DNA from: Herbiconiux sp. L3-i23
GTDB lineage: Bacteria > Actinomycetota > Actinomycetes > Actinomycetales > Microbacteriaceae
Direction: 5' to 3'
DNA length: 64,000 bases
Assembly: GCF_023734115.1 (NCBI RefSeq)
Contig: NZ_AP025737.1
Location: forward strand, 2,542,001-2,606,000
In this document: piece after piece, positions 44,129-52,326 of the stretch
Numbering within the stretch: the first letter of the stretch is position 1
Layout: each line of letters starts with the position of its first letter
The notes under the pieces: generated by a model
The model's database searches: none
What the model saw: the letters and a program-made list of their open reading frames with translations, nothing else
Told to the model about the DNA's origin: nothing
Translations under genes and position numbers: made by a program

Positions 44129-45151
44129 CTACTTCTGCCCGTGCAGCGGCGGCGACGCGGGCAGCCCGCGGTGTTCGGCGACAGCGTGGACCACTTCGGC
44201 GAGCGCGTCGTGGGCGCTGACCTTCGGCACCCAGCCGAGCTCGGCGCGGGCGCGCGCGGTCGACATGACGGGCACGGTGGTCGCGATGTCGATCCATCCG
44301 GGGTCCATCGCGATGATCCGCGTGCGCCAGGCGAACGCGACGAGCGCGCGCAGCACCGCGGCGCGGAACGGTACCGTGCGGGTGCCGAGCACCGAGGCCA
44401 CCAGCGTCGGGTCGGCCACCGGTTCCGCGGCGAAGTTGAACGCTCCCCCGGCGCGACGGTCGATGGTGCGCCAGATGCCGTCGGCGAGGTCGTCGACGTG
44501 GATGACCTGCGACACCGTCGTCGTCGGCATCGGCAGCACGGGGAGCACCCCGTCGTCGAGCCAGCCGAGCGGCAGCCATCCCCGGGCGAACAGGCGCTTC
44601 AGCTCGGCGCCGGTGCGGCCGTTCATCACGAGTCCGGGCCGCGCCCTCGTCACCACGATCTCGGGATGCTCGCGTTCGAAGCGGTCGAGCGCGCGCTCGT
44701 CCATCGCCTTGTGCCGCGAGTAGTGCGAGCTGGGGATACCGCCGGTCGGCCATGACTCGTCGACGCGGGAACGCTTCGGGCCAGGGCTGTAGGCGCCGAC
44801 CGACGAGGCGACCACGACCTGCGGCACACCCGCCCGCGCGACGGCCTCCAGCACCTGCACGGTGCCGTCGACGTTGGTGCGACGCAGCTCCGCCTCATCG
44901 CGATTGGGCTGCAGCTTCCACGCGAGGTGGATGACGGCATCGGCACCCTCGAAGGACCGCGTCAGCGCGTCGAGGCTGCCCGGCTCTCCGACGGTGATCT
45001 CGTCGAAGCGCACCCCCTCGTACTCCGCGACGTCGCGGTGGGGCGCTCTGCGGGCGATGCCGACGATCTCGTCGACTTCGCTCGCGGCGGCCAGGCGCCG
45101 CAGCACTCCGAGTCCGACATTGCCCGTCGCTCCGGTGACGATGATCTTCAT
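44129..45151 (-). CDS. NAD-dependent epimerase/dehydratase (extended SDR)
   Basis: The 340-residue protein has GATGNVGLGVLRRL at the N-terminus, DAVIHLAW, VVASSVGAYSPG and YSRHKAMDE (the YxxxK active site), the marks of extended SDR enzymes acting on nucleotide-sugars or related substrates. AAGGAG lies about ten bases before the ATG at 45151. The C-terminal half is less conserved, so the substrate is not assignable. It converges on the Na+/H+ antiporter. Confidence 0.9.
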   Translation of the reverse strand: MKIIVTGATGNVGLGVLRRLAAASEVDEIVGIARRAPHRDVAEYEGVRFDEITVGEPGSLDALTRSFEGADAVIHLAWKLQPNRDEAELRRTNVDGTVQVLEAVARAGVPQVVVASSVGAYSPGPKRSRVDESWPTGGIPSSHYSRHKAMDERALDRFEREHPEIVVTRARPGLVMNGRTGAELKRLFARGWLPLGWLDDGVLPVLPMPTTTVSQVIHVDDLADGIWRTIDRRAGGAFNFAAEPVADPTLVASVLGTRTVPFRAAVLRALVAFAWRTRIIAMDPGWIDIATTVPVMSTARARAELGWVPKVSAHDALAEVVHAVAEHRGLPASPPLHGQK

Positions 45152-45370
45152 GTGGACCTGCTCCTTCGCGTCGGTTCACGCTACGCGGCGGCCACCGGGA
45201 GCCCGGTGGGAGCGGACCGGACGTTTCATCACCGCCGCCCCGACGCGCTGACCCGCGGCGGACCGTGCCGTGTCGGTGGGTGCCTGCAGCATGAGCGGCG
45301 TGGCACTCTCCCGCTCGACCGGGGCGGAGAGACCATCGGAGAGACGAAACGACATGAGAAGGAGCGCATC

Positions 45371-45577
45371 ATGGCTGAGCTCGGCTGCACCCACGACGAC
45401 TCGATCGACGGCGCGGGCAACTTCCTGTCCTACGAAGACGCGTCGGCCGACTTCGGTGACGGCGCGATCGTCGTCTCCTGCCCCTGCGGAGGATGGATCG
45501 TCGAAGACGCCTCGGGAATGGTCATCGCGACCTCCGACCCCGTGGTCGTCGCCCCGGTGCTCGCCCGCGCCGCCTGA
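45371..45577 (+). CDS. small conserved protein with CPC motif
   Basis: The 68-residue acidic protein begins MAELGCTHDDSIDGAGNFLSYE and contains VVSCPCGGWIVED. AGAAGGAG lies nine bases before the ATG, a good ribosome site. The three Cys and a His could bind a metal but do not form a standard zinc ribbon. It stands alone between an epimerase gene and a hairpin repeat; function unknown. Confidence 0.65.
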   Translation: MAELGCTHDDSIDGAGNFLSYEDASADFGDGAIVVSCPCGGWIVEDASGMVIATSDPVVVAPVLARAA

Positions 45578-45605
45578 CCGACGTCGAGAACGGCAGGCCG
45601 CAGCC

Positions 45606-45661
45606 GAGGTGCCCGGTCCTGCGGGTGCCGAAGCATGAATACCCGCAGAAGTGGGCACCTC
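45606..45661. repeat. dispersed hairpin repeat, copy 2 (GAGGTGCCC family)
   Basis: Arms at 45606-45626 and 45641-45661 pair over 21 bp with three mismatches. The arms match those of the hairpin at 7719-7774, nearly 38 kb away. The element starts 29 bp after the small CPC protein gene and may also stop its transcription. Confidence 0.7.
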
Positions 45662-45693
45662 GCCCCGCTCGCTGAAGCCCTAGTGTGTGGGAC

Positions 45694-46068
45694 ATGACGG
45701 CGACGAAGCCCGAGACGATCGACGAGTACATCGCCGCCGCGCCGGAACAGGCGCGCGACTCCCTCTCCACGCTGCGCACGATCCTGCACCGTGCCGTCCC
45801 GGGTGGAACCGAGAAGGTGCGATACGGGATGCCGGCGATCATGCTGGGCGGTCGCTACGCGATCCACTTCGCGGGGTGGAAGAAGCACATCGGCCTCTAT
45901 CCGATTCCCACTCTGCCCGAGCCGCTCGAGTCGGAGATCGCGCCGTACCGTCAGGCGAAGGATTCGGTCAATTTCCCCTATTCGAAACCGATTCCGTTCG
46001 ACCTGATCGAGCGGGTGGCGACGCAGATCGTCGCGTTGCGTGCCGACGCGACGGATCAGACGGAGTAG
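45694..46068 (+). CDS. DUF1801 (YdhG-like) protein
   Basis: The 124-residue protein shows TIDEYIAAAPEQARDSLSTLRTILHRAVPG, YGMPAI, IHFAGWKKHIGLYP and DSVNFPYSKPIPFDLI, the conserved blocks of the DUF1801/YdhG family, whose function is not established. TAGTGT lies seven bases before the ATG at 45694, suggesting a leaderless mRNA. It converges on a methyltransferase gene with a 4-bp gap. Confidence 0.87.
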   Translation: MTATKPETIDEYIAAAPEQARDSLSTLRTILHRAVPGGTEKVRYGMPAIMLGGRYAIHFAGWKKHIGLYPIPTLPEPLESEIAPYRQAKDSVNFPYSKPIPFDLIERVATQIVALRADATDQTE

Positions 46069-46072
46069 CCCG

Positions 46073-47209
46073 TCACGGCTCGCGTCTGCTGACGGTGACG
46101 GTGAACTTGTCGTTCCGGCCGGCCACCTCGGTGGGTCCGACGGCGCGGGCGAGCGCGGCGCGGTAGCCGAGGTGCGAGTTGAACACCGTCCATAGTTCGC
46201 CGCCCGGCCGCAGGACGCGCGCGGCGTCGCCCAGCAGCCGCAACGCCACCTCGGCGTGCACGGTCGCCCCGGAGTGGAACGGGGGATTGCAGACGATGAG
46301 GTCGGCGCTGGCAGGCGGCCGCTCGAACAGCGCGTCCTCGCGGACCGCATGGATGCGATCCGCCAGATCGTTCGCTGTCGCGGTCTCGGAGGTCGACAGC
46401 ACCGCGGCGCACGACTGATCGATCGCGGTGACCTCGAGGTCGGGGCGGGCGCTCGCAAGAGCTGACGCGAGCACTCCGGTGCCGCTGCCCAGATCGATGG
46501 CGTCGCGAGCGGGGCGCATCTCGGGGAGGAAGCCGAGCAGGTAGCGGGTGCCGATGTCGAGGGAGGCGCCGGCGAAGGCGGCTCCGTGCGCGCTGACGAG
46601 CAGCTCTCCGCCCGGCAGAGCCCCGTCGCGAAGGGTCGCGATGGTCGGGAAGCGGGGATTACCCACGGGTGTGCGCGCGCCGCTGGCCTGCAAGGTTCGC
46701 GACTTCTGCCGAGCCCGGCCGATGTCGAGGCGGTCGAAGGAGCGCAGGAACACGTCGTTCATGGCGAGGGTCATGTGCTTGATGCGGCCGCCCGCGATGA
46801 CGACGACGTCTGGCGAGGCGTAGCGCGCGATCGCGTCCACCCACTCCTCGAGCTCGGCGAGCGCCCGCGGAAGCTGGAGCAGCACCACGCGTGCGCCCTC
46901 GAGCAGCGACGCGCCGAGCGGATGCCACCCGTACTCCCCCGTGCCGCCGAGCGCCTGCGCATTCTGCGCGAGGGCGCGCTCGCCGAGGAGGGCGTCCTGA
47001 TGCACGCGCACTCCCGACGCCCCGAGGGCGATCGCGCCGAGCGTGAGGGCTCCGTAGCGGTCGCCGATCACTGCGACGTCGGTCGGGGATGCGGCGATCG
47101 CCGAGGTGGCCTCGTCGAGGATCAGCCGGTCGCTGGCGTCGACGGCGAACAGGTTCGAGGCTTCGACGTCGGGGCGGCGGCGCAGCTGATCGAAGGGGAA
47201 CTCGGGCAC
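46073..47209 (-). CDS. class I SAM methyltransferase, RsmC/RlmG-like
   Basis: The 378-residue protein has a degenerate N-terminal methyltransferase-like domain and a catalytic C-terminal one with DLGSGTGVLASALA (SAM loop) and LIVCNPPFHSG (NPPF, for exocyclic amino methylation of guanine). This two-domain plan is that of RsmC and RlmG, which modify G1207 of 16S or G1835 of 23S rRNA; which one cannot be told here. The GTG at 47209 is preferred, six bases after GACACT. Confidence 0.85.
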   Translation of the reverse strand: MPEFPFDQLRRRPDVEASNLFAVDASDRLILDEATSAIAASPTDVAVIGDRYGALTLGAIALGASGVRVHQDALLGERALAQNAQALGGTGEYGWHPLGASLLEGARVVLLQLPRALAELEEWVDAIARYASPDVVVIAGGRIKHMTLAMNDVFLRSFDRLDIGRARQKSRTLQASGARTPVGNPRFPTIATLRDGALPGGELLVSAHGAAFAGASLDIGTRYLLGFLPEMRPARDAIDLGSGTGVLASALASARPDLEVTAIDQSCAAVLSTSETATANDLADRIHAVREDALFERPPASADLIVCNPPFHSGATVHAEVALRLLGDAARVLRPGGELWTVFNSHLGYRAALARAVGPTEVAGRNDKFTVTVSRREP

Positions 47210-47339
47210 ACTCCCAGTGTCCCAGTCCTCCGGCGCCGAGGTCGCCGCAAGTGATCGAGGCGGACTCGCCCGACGTCCAGAAGGCTTCACGCGGGCACGG
47301 CGCTCGGCGACCGAAGTGAAGATCGGCTCCCGTGTCACG

Positions 47340-48272
47340 TCAGCGGTAGCGACGCGGCACCCTCCAAGGTCGACCGAACTCCGCGTCGAAGCTCGCAGGC
47401 TCGAACGGGCTGTCTCCGCCCGCCGGATAGCTGGTGAGCTCGCCGAAGACGATGCGCCCCTCGAGGCTGTACAGGTCGACGCGGACGAAGTCGGTCCCCG
47501 CGCCCAACCGCGCGGCGATCGCCAGCATCTCGTCGAGGTGCGGCGGACGAGCGGGGGTCGGCGACGCCCAGCGCGGCCCGCCGCTCATGGCCAGGTGCTC
47601 CCAGCGGTCGGTGAAGAAGTCCTGCGTGCGATCGCCGAACCGGCCCCCGTCGACCTGGATGAAGCGGCACTCGCCGTCGTAGGTGAAGAACTTGTAGTCG
47701 TCCGGTACGCCGCCGTCCGTCCCGACGAGCATCTCCTCGACGATCACTCGGGGAGGGACCTGCCCGTAGGCCCACTCACGATTGGGACCCTGCCCGTAGA
47801 GCTTCGTGCACCACACCTCGGCGATTGCCGCCAACTGCTCACGATCCACGTGCTCGGGACGCACATGCCGGTACACCCACCCGTGCTCGGGTCGGGGCAG
47901 TCGCGCGTCCTCGGGCGCATCAGGTGACACGACGATCACCGCTCCGCTGCCGTGCGTCGGCTTGACCACGTACCGGTCGGGCAGATCGAGCGTCAACAGA
48001 TCGGCGGCGTCGTCGAGCACGGCGATGCATCCCGGGAGCGACGCCTCGCCCACCCGAGCGGCGACGAAATCCCGGACCGCCGCCTTGTCGGCGAACGTCA
48101 CCAGCAACGGCCGGTGGTCGCGCAGCATCTTGTACCGGACCTTCTGGCGGAACGTCTGCGGATTCATCGTGCGCATCAGCCGCCACCAGCGCACCAGGCG
48201 GCTGCGGTTGCGCCAACGGATGCGCGGGGTGCGGGACGGGGTGCGCAGCGAACTGCGGGACGGGGCGAGCAC
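47340..48272 (-). CDS. TupA-like ATP-grasp protein
   Basis: The 310-residue protein has KFFTYDGECRFIQVDGGRFGDRT, DFVRVDLYSLEGRIVFGELTSYPAGGDSPFEP and YVVKPTHGSGAVIVV, the conserved blocks of the TupA-type ATP-grasp group named after a teichuronopeptide biosynthesis protein. It probably ligates an amino acid or similar group onto a surface polymer. The start at the GTG at 48272 is approximate; an internal ATG at 48176 is possible. It lies downstream of the tRNA-Ala copy on the same strand. Confidence 0.8.
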   Translation of the reverse strand: MLAPSRSSLRTPSRTPRIRWRNRSRLVRWWRLMRTMNPQTFRQKVRYKMLRDHRPLLVTFADKAAVRDFVAARVGEASLPGCIAVLDDAADLLTLDLPDRYVVKPTHGSGAVIVVSPDAPEDARLPRPEHGWVYRHVRPEHVDREQLAAIAEVWCTKLYGQGPNREWAYGQVPPRVIVEEMLVGTDGGVPDDYKFFTYDGECRFIQVDGGRFGDRTQDFFTDRWEHLAMSGGPRWASPTPARPPHLDEMLAIAARLGAGTDFVRVDLYSLEGRIVFGELTSYPAGGDSPFEPASFDAEFGRPWRVPRRYR

Positions 48273-48310
48273 CGAGCGATTCTGCCAGGCGCAGGGGCTC
48301 GGATCTTGCA

Positions 48311-48420
48311 GGCCCACCTTCTTCGGGCTTCTCAATCCTTCAGGTCCACAAACGAGAAGAGCGCCTCCCTAGAGGGCGACGCTCTTCTCCTTGGTGGACC
48401 TGAGGGGATTCGACTCCCCA
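48311..48420 (-). pseudogene. truncated tRNA-Ala copy with terminator
   Basis: A segment of about 102 bp (48311-48411) repeats 48472-48573 with only a few mismatches, offset by 161 bp. It contains the terminator hairpin and the 3' end of tRNA-Ala: CCA complement (48392-48394), discriminator, acceptor strand and a mutated T-arm (48403-48419). The copy stops matching inside the T-loop, so the rest of the tRNA is missing. It is a dead duplicate. Confidence 0.8.
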
Positions 48421-48501
48421 CTCGCTCCCCCAACTGCCGCTTCGCGTCAGCCGGGGCCCCTCGCGAGCGTGGGCCCACCTTCTTCGGGCTTCTCAATCCT
48501 T

Positions 48502-48563
48502 CAGGTCCACCAACGAGAAGAGCGCCGCCCTAGAGGGCGACGCTCTTCTCCTTGGTGGACCTG
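48502..48563 (-). terminator. tRNA-Ala terminator hairpin that includes the tRNA 3' end
   Basis: The inner stem pairs 48515-48530 with 48535-48550 (16 bp, one G-T wobble, loop of four). After a 2x2 internal loop an 11-bp outer stem pairs 48502-48512 with 48553-48563, which is the tRNA-Ala 3' acceptor strand plus CCA. The primary transcript could therefore fold either as tRNA or as an extended hairpin that takes up the acceptor end. A T-run is absent. Confidence 0.75.
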
Positions 48564-48628
48564 AGGGGATTCGAACCCCTGACCTCTTCATTGCGAACGA
48601 AGCGCGCTACCAACTGCGCCACAGGCCC
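48553..48628 (-). tRNA. tRNA-Ala (anticodon CGC)
   Basis: The minus strand folds with acceptor GGGCCTG (48622-48628) pairing with 48557-48563, D-arm GCGCAGTTGGTAGCGC, anticodon stem CTTCG/TGAAG with loop TTCGCAA, and T-arm AGGGG-TTCGAAT-CCCCT. Anticodon CGC reads GCG, a common alanine codon in this GC-rich genome. Discriminator A and an encoded CCA (48553-48555) follow. Confidence 0.95.
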
Positions 48629-48728
48629 AAGTGCCCGACAACACTATCACCGCGAAGACCCCACCCATGACCACCTCGCCGCTACCGCCGAAGCCGTTCT
48701 GGACGCGGATGCGGGCAGGAGGCGACGA

Positions 48729-49649
48729 TCAGACCGCGCGGCGACGGCGCAGCACGTCGTTGAGGTCGGTGATTCCCGGACGGGCCTCCCCGACGATGCC
48801 CATCGCCGCGTATCCGGAAGCCTTCGCCGCGGGAGCAGCCGTCTGACGCGACGGCATCGATGCGACCTCGGGCGCGTTCGCCGCCGCGCGCAGCGCCTCC
48901 TGCGCCCGTGCCGCCGCGGCGGCCAGATCGAGATCCGGAGCCACGAGGCCGGCGGTCGCCGGCGCCTCACGACGCGACAGGTACAGCGGCTTCGGCAGCG
49001 GAACCGGGGTCCACGTGGGACGAGCGGGCTCGCTGCGTTGCCAGTCGACGAAGCTCTGCACCGGGGGCGCGACCGCGACCGTGCGGTCCACCGCCTGCGT
49101 CGCCCGGCGCGCAGCGGCGACCGTCGCGACTCGCTGCAGGAAGCCGAGTGCGACGAAGGCGCCGACTGCGCCGACGACGAGCGGAATCCAGTTGCCGACC
49201 GCGAAGACCTGGCTGACACCGACCCCGGCGAGCACCACCGAGGCGATGAGCACGAGCGCGGCGATCAGACGCGAACGGCGAAGACGAGCGGCGGTCAGAG
49301 CCTGCACGGCCTCCGCCTTCTGACGCGGACCCTTCGGCGCCTCGGGCTTGCGCGCGAGCACCCGAGCGGCGGCCGCCTCGCGGGCGCGGGCGACGGCTTC
49401 GGCGCGCTGCGCCTCGATGCGCAGGATGCGGTGCTGCTCGGCGACGCTTTTCGCGGTCGCCTCGGCGCGGACCTCGGCGGGCACCTCGGCGGTCTCGGCG
49501 AGGATGCGCAGCGTCTGCTGCAGACGAACGGCGTTGCGCTCGGTCGCGATGTACTGGCGACGGCGCATCCACGTGGGCATCAGATAGACAAGCCAGAGCA
49601 CTGCGGCGAGCGCAATGACGACACCCCCGCCGACGCCCTCAATACCCAT
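48729..49649 (-). CDS. SepX/GlpR-like actinobacterial division-associated membrane protein
   Basis: The 306-residue protein has an N-terminal membrane helix (GGGVVIALAAVLWLVYLMP), a basic Ala/Arg/Glu-rich cytoplasmic stretch likely to be helical, two more membrane helices (ALVLIASVVLAGVGVSQVF, WIPLVVGAVGAFVALGF) and a disordered Pro/Ala-rich tail. Position beside rimJ and galU matches Rv0996-type proteins of Mycobacterium, related to SepX in Streptomyces and GlpR in Corynebacterium, which link to FtsZ. The relation is inferred from layout and topology. TACTTT seven bases before the ATG suggests a leaderless mRNA. Confidence 0.65.
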   Translation of the reverse strand: MGIEGVGGGVVIALAAVLWLVYLMPTWMRRRQYIATERNAVRLQQTLRILAETAEVPAEVRAEATAKSVAEQHRILRIEAQRAEAVARAREAAAARVLARKPEAPKGPRQKAEAVQALTAARLRRSRLIAALVLIASVVLAGVGVSQVFAVGNWIPLVVGAVGAFVALGFLQRVATVAAARRATQAVDRTVAVAPPVQSFVDWQRSEPARPTWTPVPLPKPLYLSRREAPATAGLVAPDLDLAAAAARAQEALRAAANAPEVASMPSRQTAAPAAKASGYAAMGIVGEARPGITDLNDVLRRRRAV

Positions 49650-49739
49650 GGGGACAAAAGTAGGGGCGCGCGCATCCCGCGTCCCGGAAGGGGGCGGGTG
49701 TGTCTGCCGCCGAACCGCTGAAACTTCGGTCGTGTCCCG

Positions 49740-50390
49740 TCAGAACGACGGGAAACGGGTCGCCGCCGCCTCGCGATCGCTCTCGGGGATCGCCGCGTTC
49801 TCCGCCGGCACCTGCCCGAGCCGCCAGCGGTCGAGCACCCCCTCGGGAACCTCTTCGGAGACCAGGGCGAAGCAGAAGTGATCGCGCCAGTCGCCGTTGA
49901 TGTGGATGAAGCGACGGCGGAGGCCCTCGTAACGGAATCCGAGCTTCTCGACGACCCGCAACGACTTCGAGTTCTCGGGTCTGATGCAGATCTCGATGCG
50001 GTGCAGACCGAGCTGCTGGAAGCAGTAGTCGGTGGCCAGGGCGACCGACGTCGGTGTCGCGCCGGCGCCGGCGAAGCGCTCAGCGATCCAGTATCCGATC
50101 GACGCCGACGACGTCGACCCCCATGCGATGCCCGACACGTTGAGCTGGCCGGCGAGTTGCCCGTCGACCTCGATGATGAACGGCAGGCCCTGCCCGCTGC
50201 GCGCATGCGCCTGCAACGCGCGGATGCTCGCACGGGTGTCGAAGCTCATCGGGGCGCGGGGGCTCGTCGCCTCCCACTCGCGCAACCACGACCGGTTGTC
50301 GAGCAGCTCGCGCTCGAGCGGCCGCGCGTCCTTCAGCCGGATGGGTCGGATGGCGGTGCGCTCGTCGCGCAGCGTCGGAATGATAGCCAC
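49740..50390 (-). CDS. GNAT family N-acetyltransferase (RimJ-like)
   Basis: The 216-residue protein has the GNAT fold: IRPIRLKDARPLERELLDNRSWL, SIGYWIAERFAGAGATPTSVALATDYCF (acetyl-CoA loop) and RIEICIRPENSKSLRVVEKLGFRYEG, a RimJ/RimL signature. The acetyl-CoA loop (AERFAGAGAT) lacks the exact R/QxxGxG/A pattern. RimJ-type enzymes acetylate N-termini of ribosomal or other proteins. It lies downstream of galU and upstream of the SepX/GlpR-like gene. The start is a GTG. Confidence 0.88.
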   Translation of the reverse strand: MAIIPTLRDERTAIRPIRLKDARPLERELLDNRSWLREWEATSPRAPMSFDTRASIRALQAHARSGQGLPFIIEVDGQLAGQLNVSGIAWGSTSSASIGYWIAERFAGAGATPTSVALATDYCFQQLGLHRIEICIRPENSKSLRVVEKLGFRYEGLRRRFIHINGDWRDHFCFALVSEEVPEGVLDRWRLGQVPAENAAIPESDREAAATRFPSF

Positions 50391-50451
50391 CGTGGGCGCC
50401 GCTTTCCGCTGATCGGTTACCGGCGGAGATCCCGTCGGGAGAGGAGTGAGA

Positions 50452-51342
50452 CTAGTCGATCGTCTCGACGAAGTCCTTCAGCCACGGCTTCAGTTCGGGG
50501 CCGAGGTCGTCTCGTTCGCTCGCGAGCTGCACGATCGCCTTGATGTAGTCGATCTTGTCACCGGTGTCGTAGCGGCGGCCGCGGAACACGACGCCGTACA
50601 CACCGCCGATGCTCTCGTCGCCGGCCATCTCCTGCAGGGCGTCGGTCAGCTGGATCTCGCCACCCTTGCCCGGCTCGGTGCGCTCGAGGATCTCGAACAC
50701 CTCGGGGCGGAGCACGTAGCGGCCGATGATCGCGTAGTTGGACGGTGCGTTCTCGCGCGAGGGCTTCTCGACGAGCCCGGTGACGCGCACGACGTCCTCC
50801 TCGTCGGTCTCCTCGACGGTGGCGACACCGTAGAGGTGGATCTGCGACGGGTCGACCTCGAGCAGCGCGACGATCGTCGCGTTGCGCTTCAGCTGCTCCT
50901 CGATCATGCGGTCGAGCAGCGGGTCGCGCTCGTCGATCAGGTCGTCGCCGAGCAGCACCGCGAAGGGCTCGTCGCCGACGTGCATCTCAGCGCGCAGCAC
51001 GGCGTGCCCGAGACCCTTGGGGTCGCCCTGGCGGACGTAGTGGATGTCGGCGAGGCCGGTCGACTCGTTGACGCGCTCGAGCTTGGCGAGGTCGCCCTTC
51101 GCCTCGAGGGTCGCCTCGAGCTCGGCGACACGATCGAAGTGGTTCTCGAGCGCGTTCTTGTTGCGCCCCGTCACCATGAGCACGTCGTGCAGCCCGGCGT
51201 TGACGGCCTCCTCGACGACGTACTGGATCGCCGGCTTGTCGACGACGGGCAGCATCTCCTTCGGCATCGCCTTGGTGGCGGGAAGGAAACGGGTGCCGAG
51301 ACCGGCAGCGGGGATCACTGCCTTGGTGATATGCGAGGCCAT
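50452..51342 (-). CDS. galU: UTP--glucose-1-phosphate uridylyltransferase
   Basis: The 296-residue nucleotidyltransferase has KAVIPAAGLGTRFLPATKAMPKEMLPVVDKPAIQY at the start, FAVLLGDDLI, VTGLVEKPSRE and GRYVLRPEVFEIL, all GalU signatures. It makes UDP-glucose for cell-envelope glycans. TATAAC lies eight bases before the ATG at 51342, which suits a leaderless mRNA; a GTG two codons earlier is too close to that box. It is divergent from the 5-formyl-THF cyclo-ligase gene, as in other actinobacteria. Confidence 0.96.
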   Translation of the reverse strand: MASHITKAVIPAAGLGTRFLPATKAMPKEMLPVVDKPAIQYVVEEAVNAGLHDVLMVTGRNKNALENHFDRVAELEATLEAKGDLAKLERVNESTGLADIHYVRQGDPKGLGHAVLRAEMHVGDEPFAVLLGDDLIDERDPLLDRMIEEQLKRNATIVALLEVDPSQIHLYGVATVEETDEEDVVRVTGLVEKPSRENAPSNYAIIGRYVLRPEVFEILERTEPGKGGEIQLTDALQEMAGDESIGGVYGVVFRGRRYDTGDKIDYIKAIVQLASERDDLGPELKPWLKDFVETID

Positions 51343-51382
51343 TTGCACAGGTTATAGGGAGATGCCTTCTAAAATCGTCCTC

Positions 51383-51976
51383 ATGCCGGCCGACCTGAGC
51401 CTCGAGAAGCGGGCCTTGCGCGCCGAGCTGCGCGAGCGACGACGCAACATGACCTCGACCGAACGCGCGTCGGCGACCGAGGGTCTCACCGCCCGGCTGA
51501 TCTCGCTGACGGAGGCGACCGGGGCCTCTTCCGTGTCGTGCTACCTGAGCACGAACGACGAGCCGGACACCCGCCCGTTCCTCAAATGGGCTGATCAGCG
51601 AGATATTCGCATCCTCCTGCCGATCGCTCGGACCGACGGCCTGCTCGACTGGGCGACCGCCACCGACGAGGACGACGAAGAGGTCGGACTGTTCGGAATG
51701 CCCGAGCCCGCGGGAGAGCTTCTCGCCCCCACCGCCATCAACGACGTCGACCTGATCCTGGTTCCGGCGGCGTGCGTCGACCACCACGGCGTGCGCCTCG
51801 GATGGGGGCGGGGCTATTTCGACAAAACGCTCGGATCGATGGAGAACTGCCCTCCCGTGTACGCGGTAGTCTTCGACACCGAAGTGCTCGACGAGGTGCC
51901 TCGAGAGCGTCACGATCAGCCCGTCGATGGGGCCGTGACCCCGACGCGCACCCTCGATTTCCGTCCCGCGCGCTGA
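51383..51976 (+). CDS. 5-formyltetrahydrofolate cyclo-ligase
   Basis: The 197-residue protein shows LEKRALRAELRERRRNM (substrate end), VSCYLSTNDEPDTRPFL, and LILVPAACVDHHGVRLGWGRGYFDKTL, the ATP-binding signature of the MTHFS family. It converts 5-formyl-THF to methenyl-THF, keeping folate usable. TAAAAT lies seven bases before the ATG at 51383, so this start is chosen over the ATG at 51362, which lies upstream of that box. Confidence 0.93.
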   Translation: MPADLSLEKRALRAELRERRRNMTSTERASATEGLTARLISLTEATGASSVSCYLSTNDEPDTRPFLKWADQRDIRILLPIARTDGLLDWATATDEDDEEVGLFGMPEPAGELLAPTAINDVDLILVPAACVDHHGVRLGWGRGYFDKTLGSMENCPPVYAVVFDTEVLDEVPRERHDQPVDGAVTPTRTLDFRPAR

Positions 51977-52008
51977 CGGGACCGCCGCCTGATCGGCAGA
52001 GAGAGACC

Positions 52009-52326
52009 ATGCCTACCTACTCCTACAAGTGCACGAGCTGCGGCAACGCGTTCGACATCGTTCAGTCCTTCACCGACGACGCGTTGACCACGTGCGAGGT
52101 GTGCGGCCAACCGCTGCGCAAGGTGTTCAGCCCCGTCGGCGTGACCTTCAACGGGTCCGGGTTCTACCGCACCGACTCGCGCGGCTCGAGCTCCGCGAGC
52201 TCGTCGTCGAACGGGTCGAGCTCGTCGGGGTCATCGGGGTCGTCGACGTCGACGTCGACGGGGTCGTCTTCGGGCGGCTCGGGTAGCAGCGGTTCGAGTG
52301 GTTCGGCATCGGGAGGGGCAGCGTGA
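52009..52326 (+). CDS. FmdB-type zinc ribbon protein with Ser/Gly tail
   Basis: The 105-residue protein has the FmdB/CxxC_CxxC_SSSS zinc ribbon at the N-terminus (YKCTSC and CEVCGQPL) and KVFSPVGVTFNGSGFYRTD, then a 50-residue Ser/Gly-rich low-complexity tail. The family is often called a regulator, but its role is not established. It overlaps mscL by four bases (GTGA) and lies 32 bp after the cyclo-ligase, so the three genes look cotranscribed. Confidence 0.9.
   Translation: MPTYSYKCTSCGNAFDIVQSFTDDALTTCEVCGQPLRKVFSPVGVTFNGSGFYRTDSRGSSSASSSSNGSSSSGSSGSSTSTSTGSSSGGSGSSGSSGSASGGAA

Noticed and set aside
48311-48573. Integrated mobile element flanked by tRNA repeats
   Set aside because: Only about 60 bp separate the copies and there is no integrase; at most an old scar.
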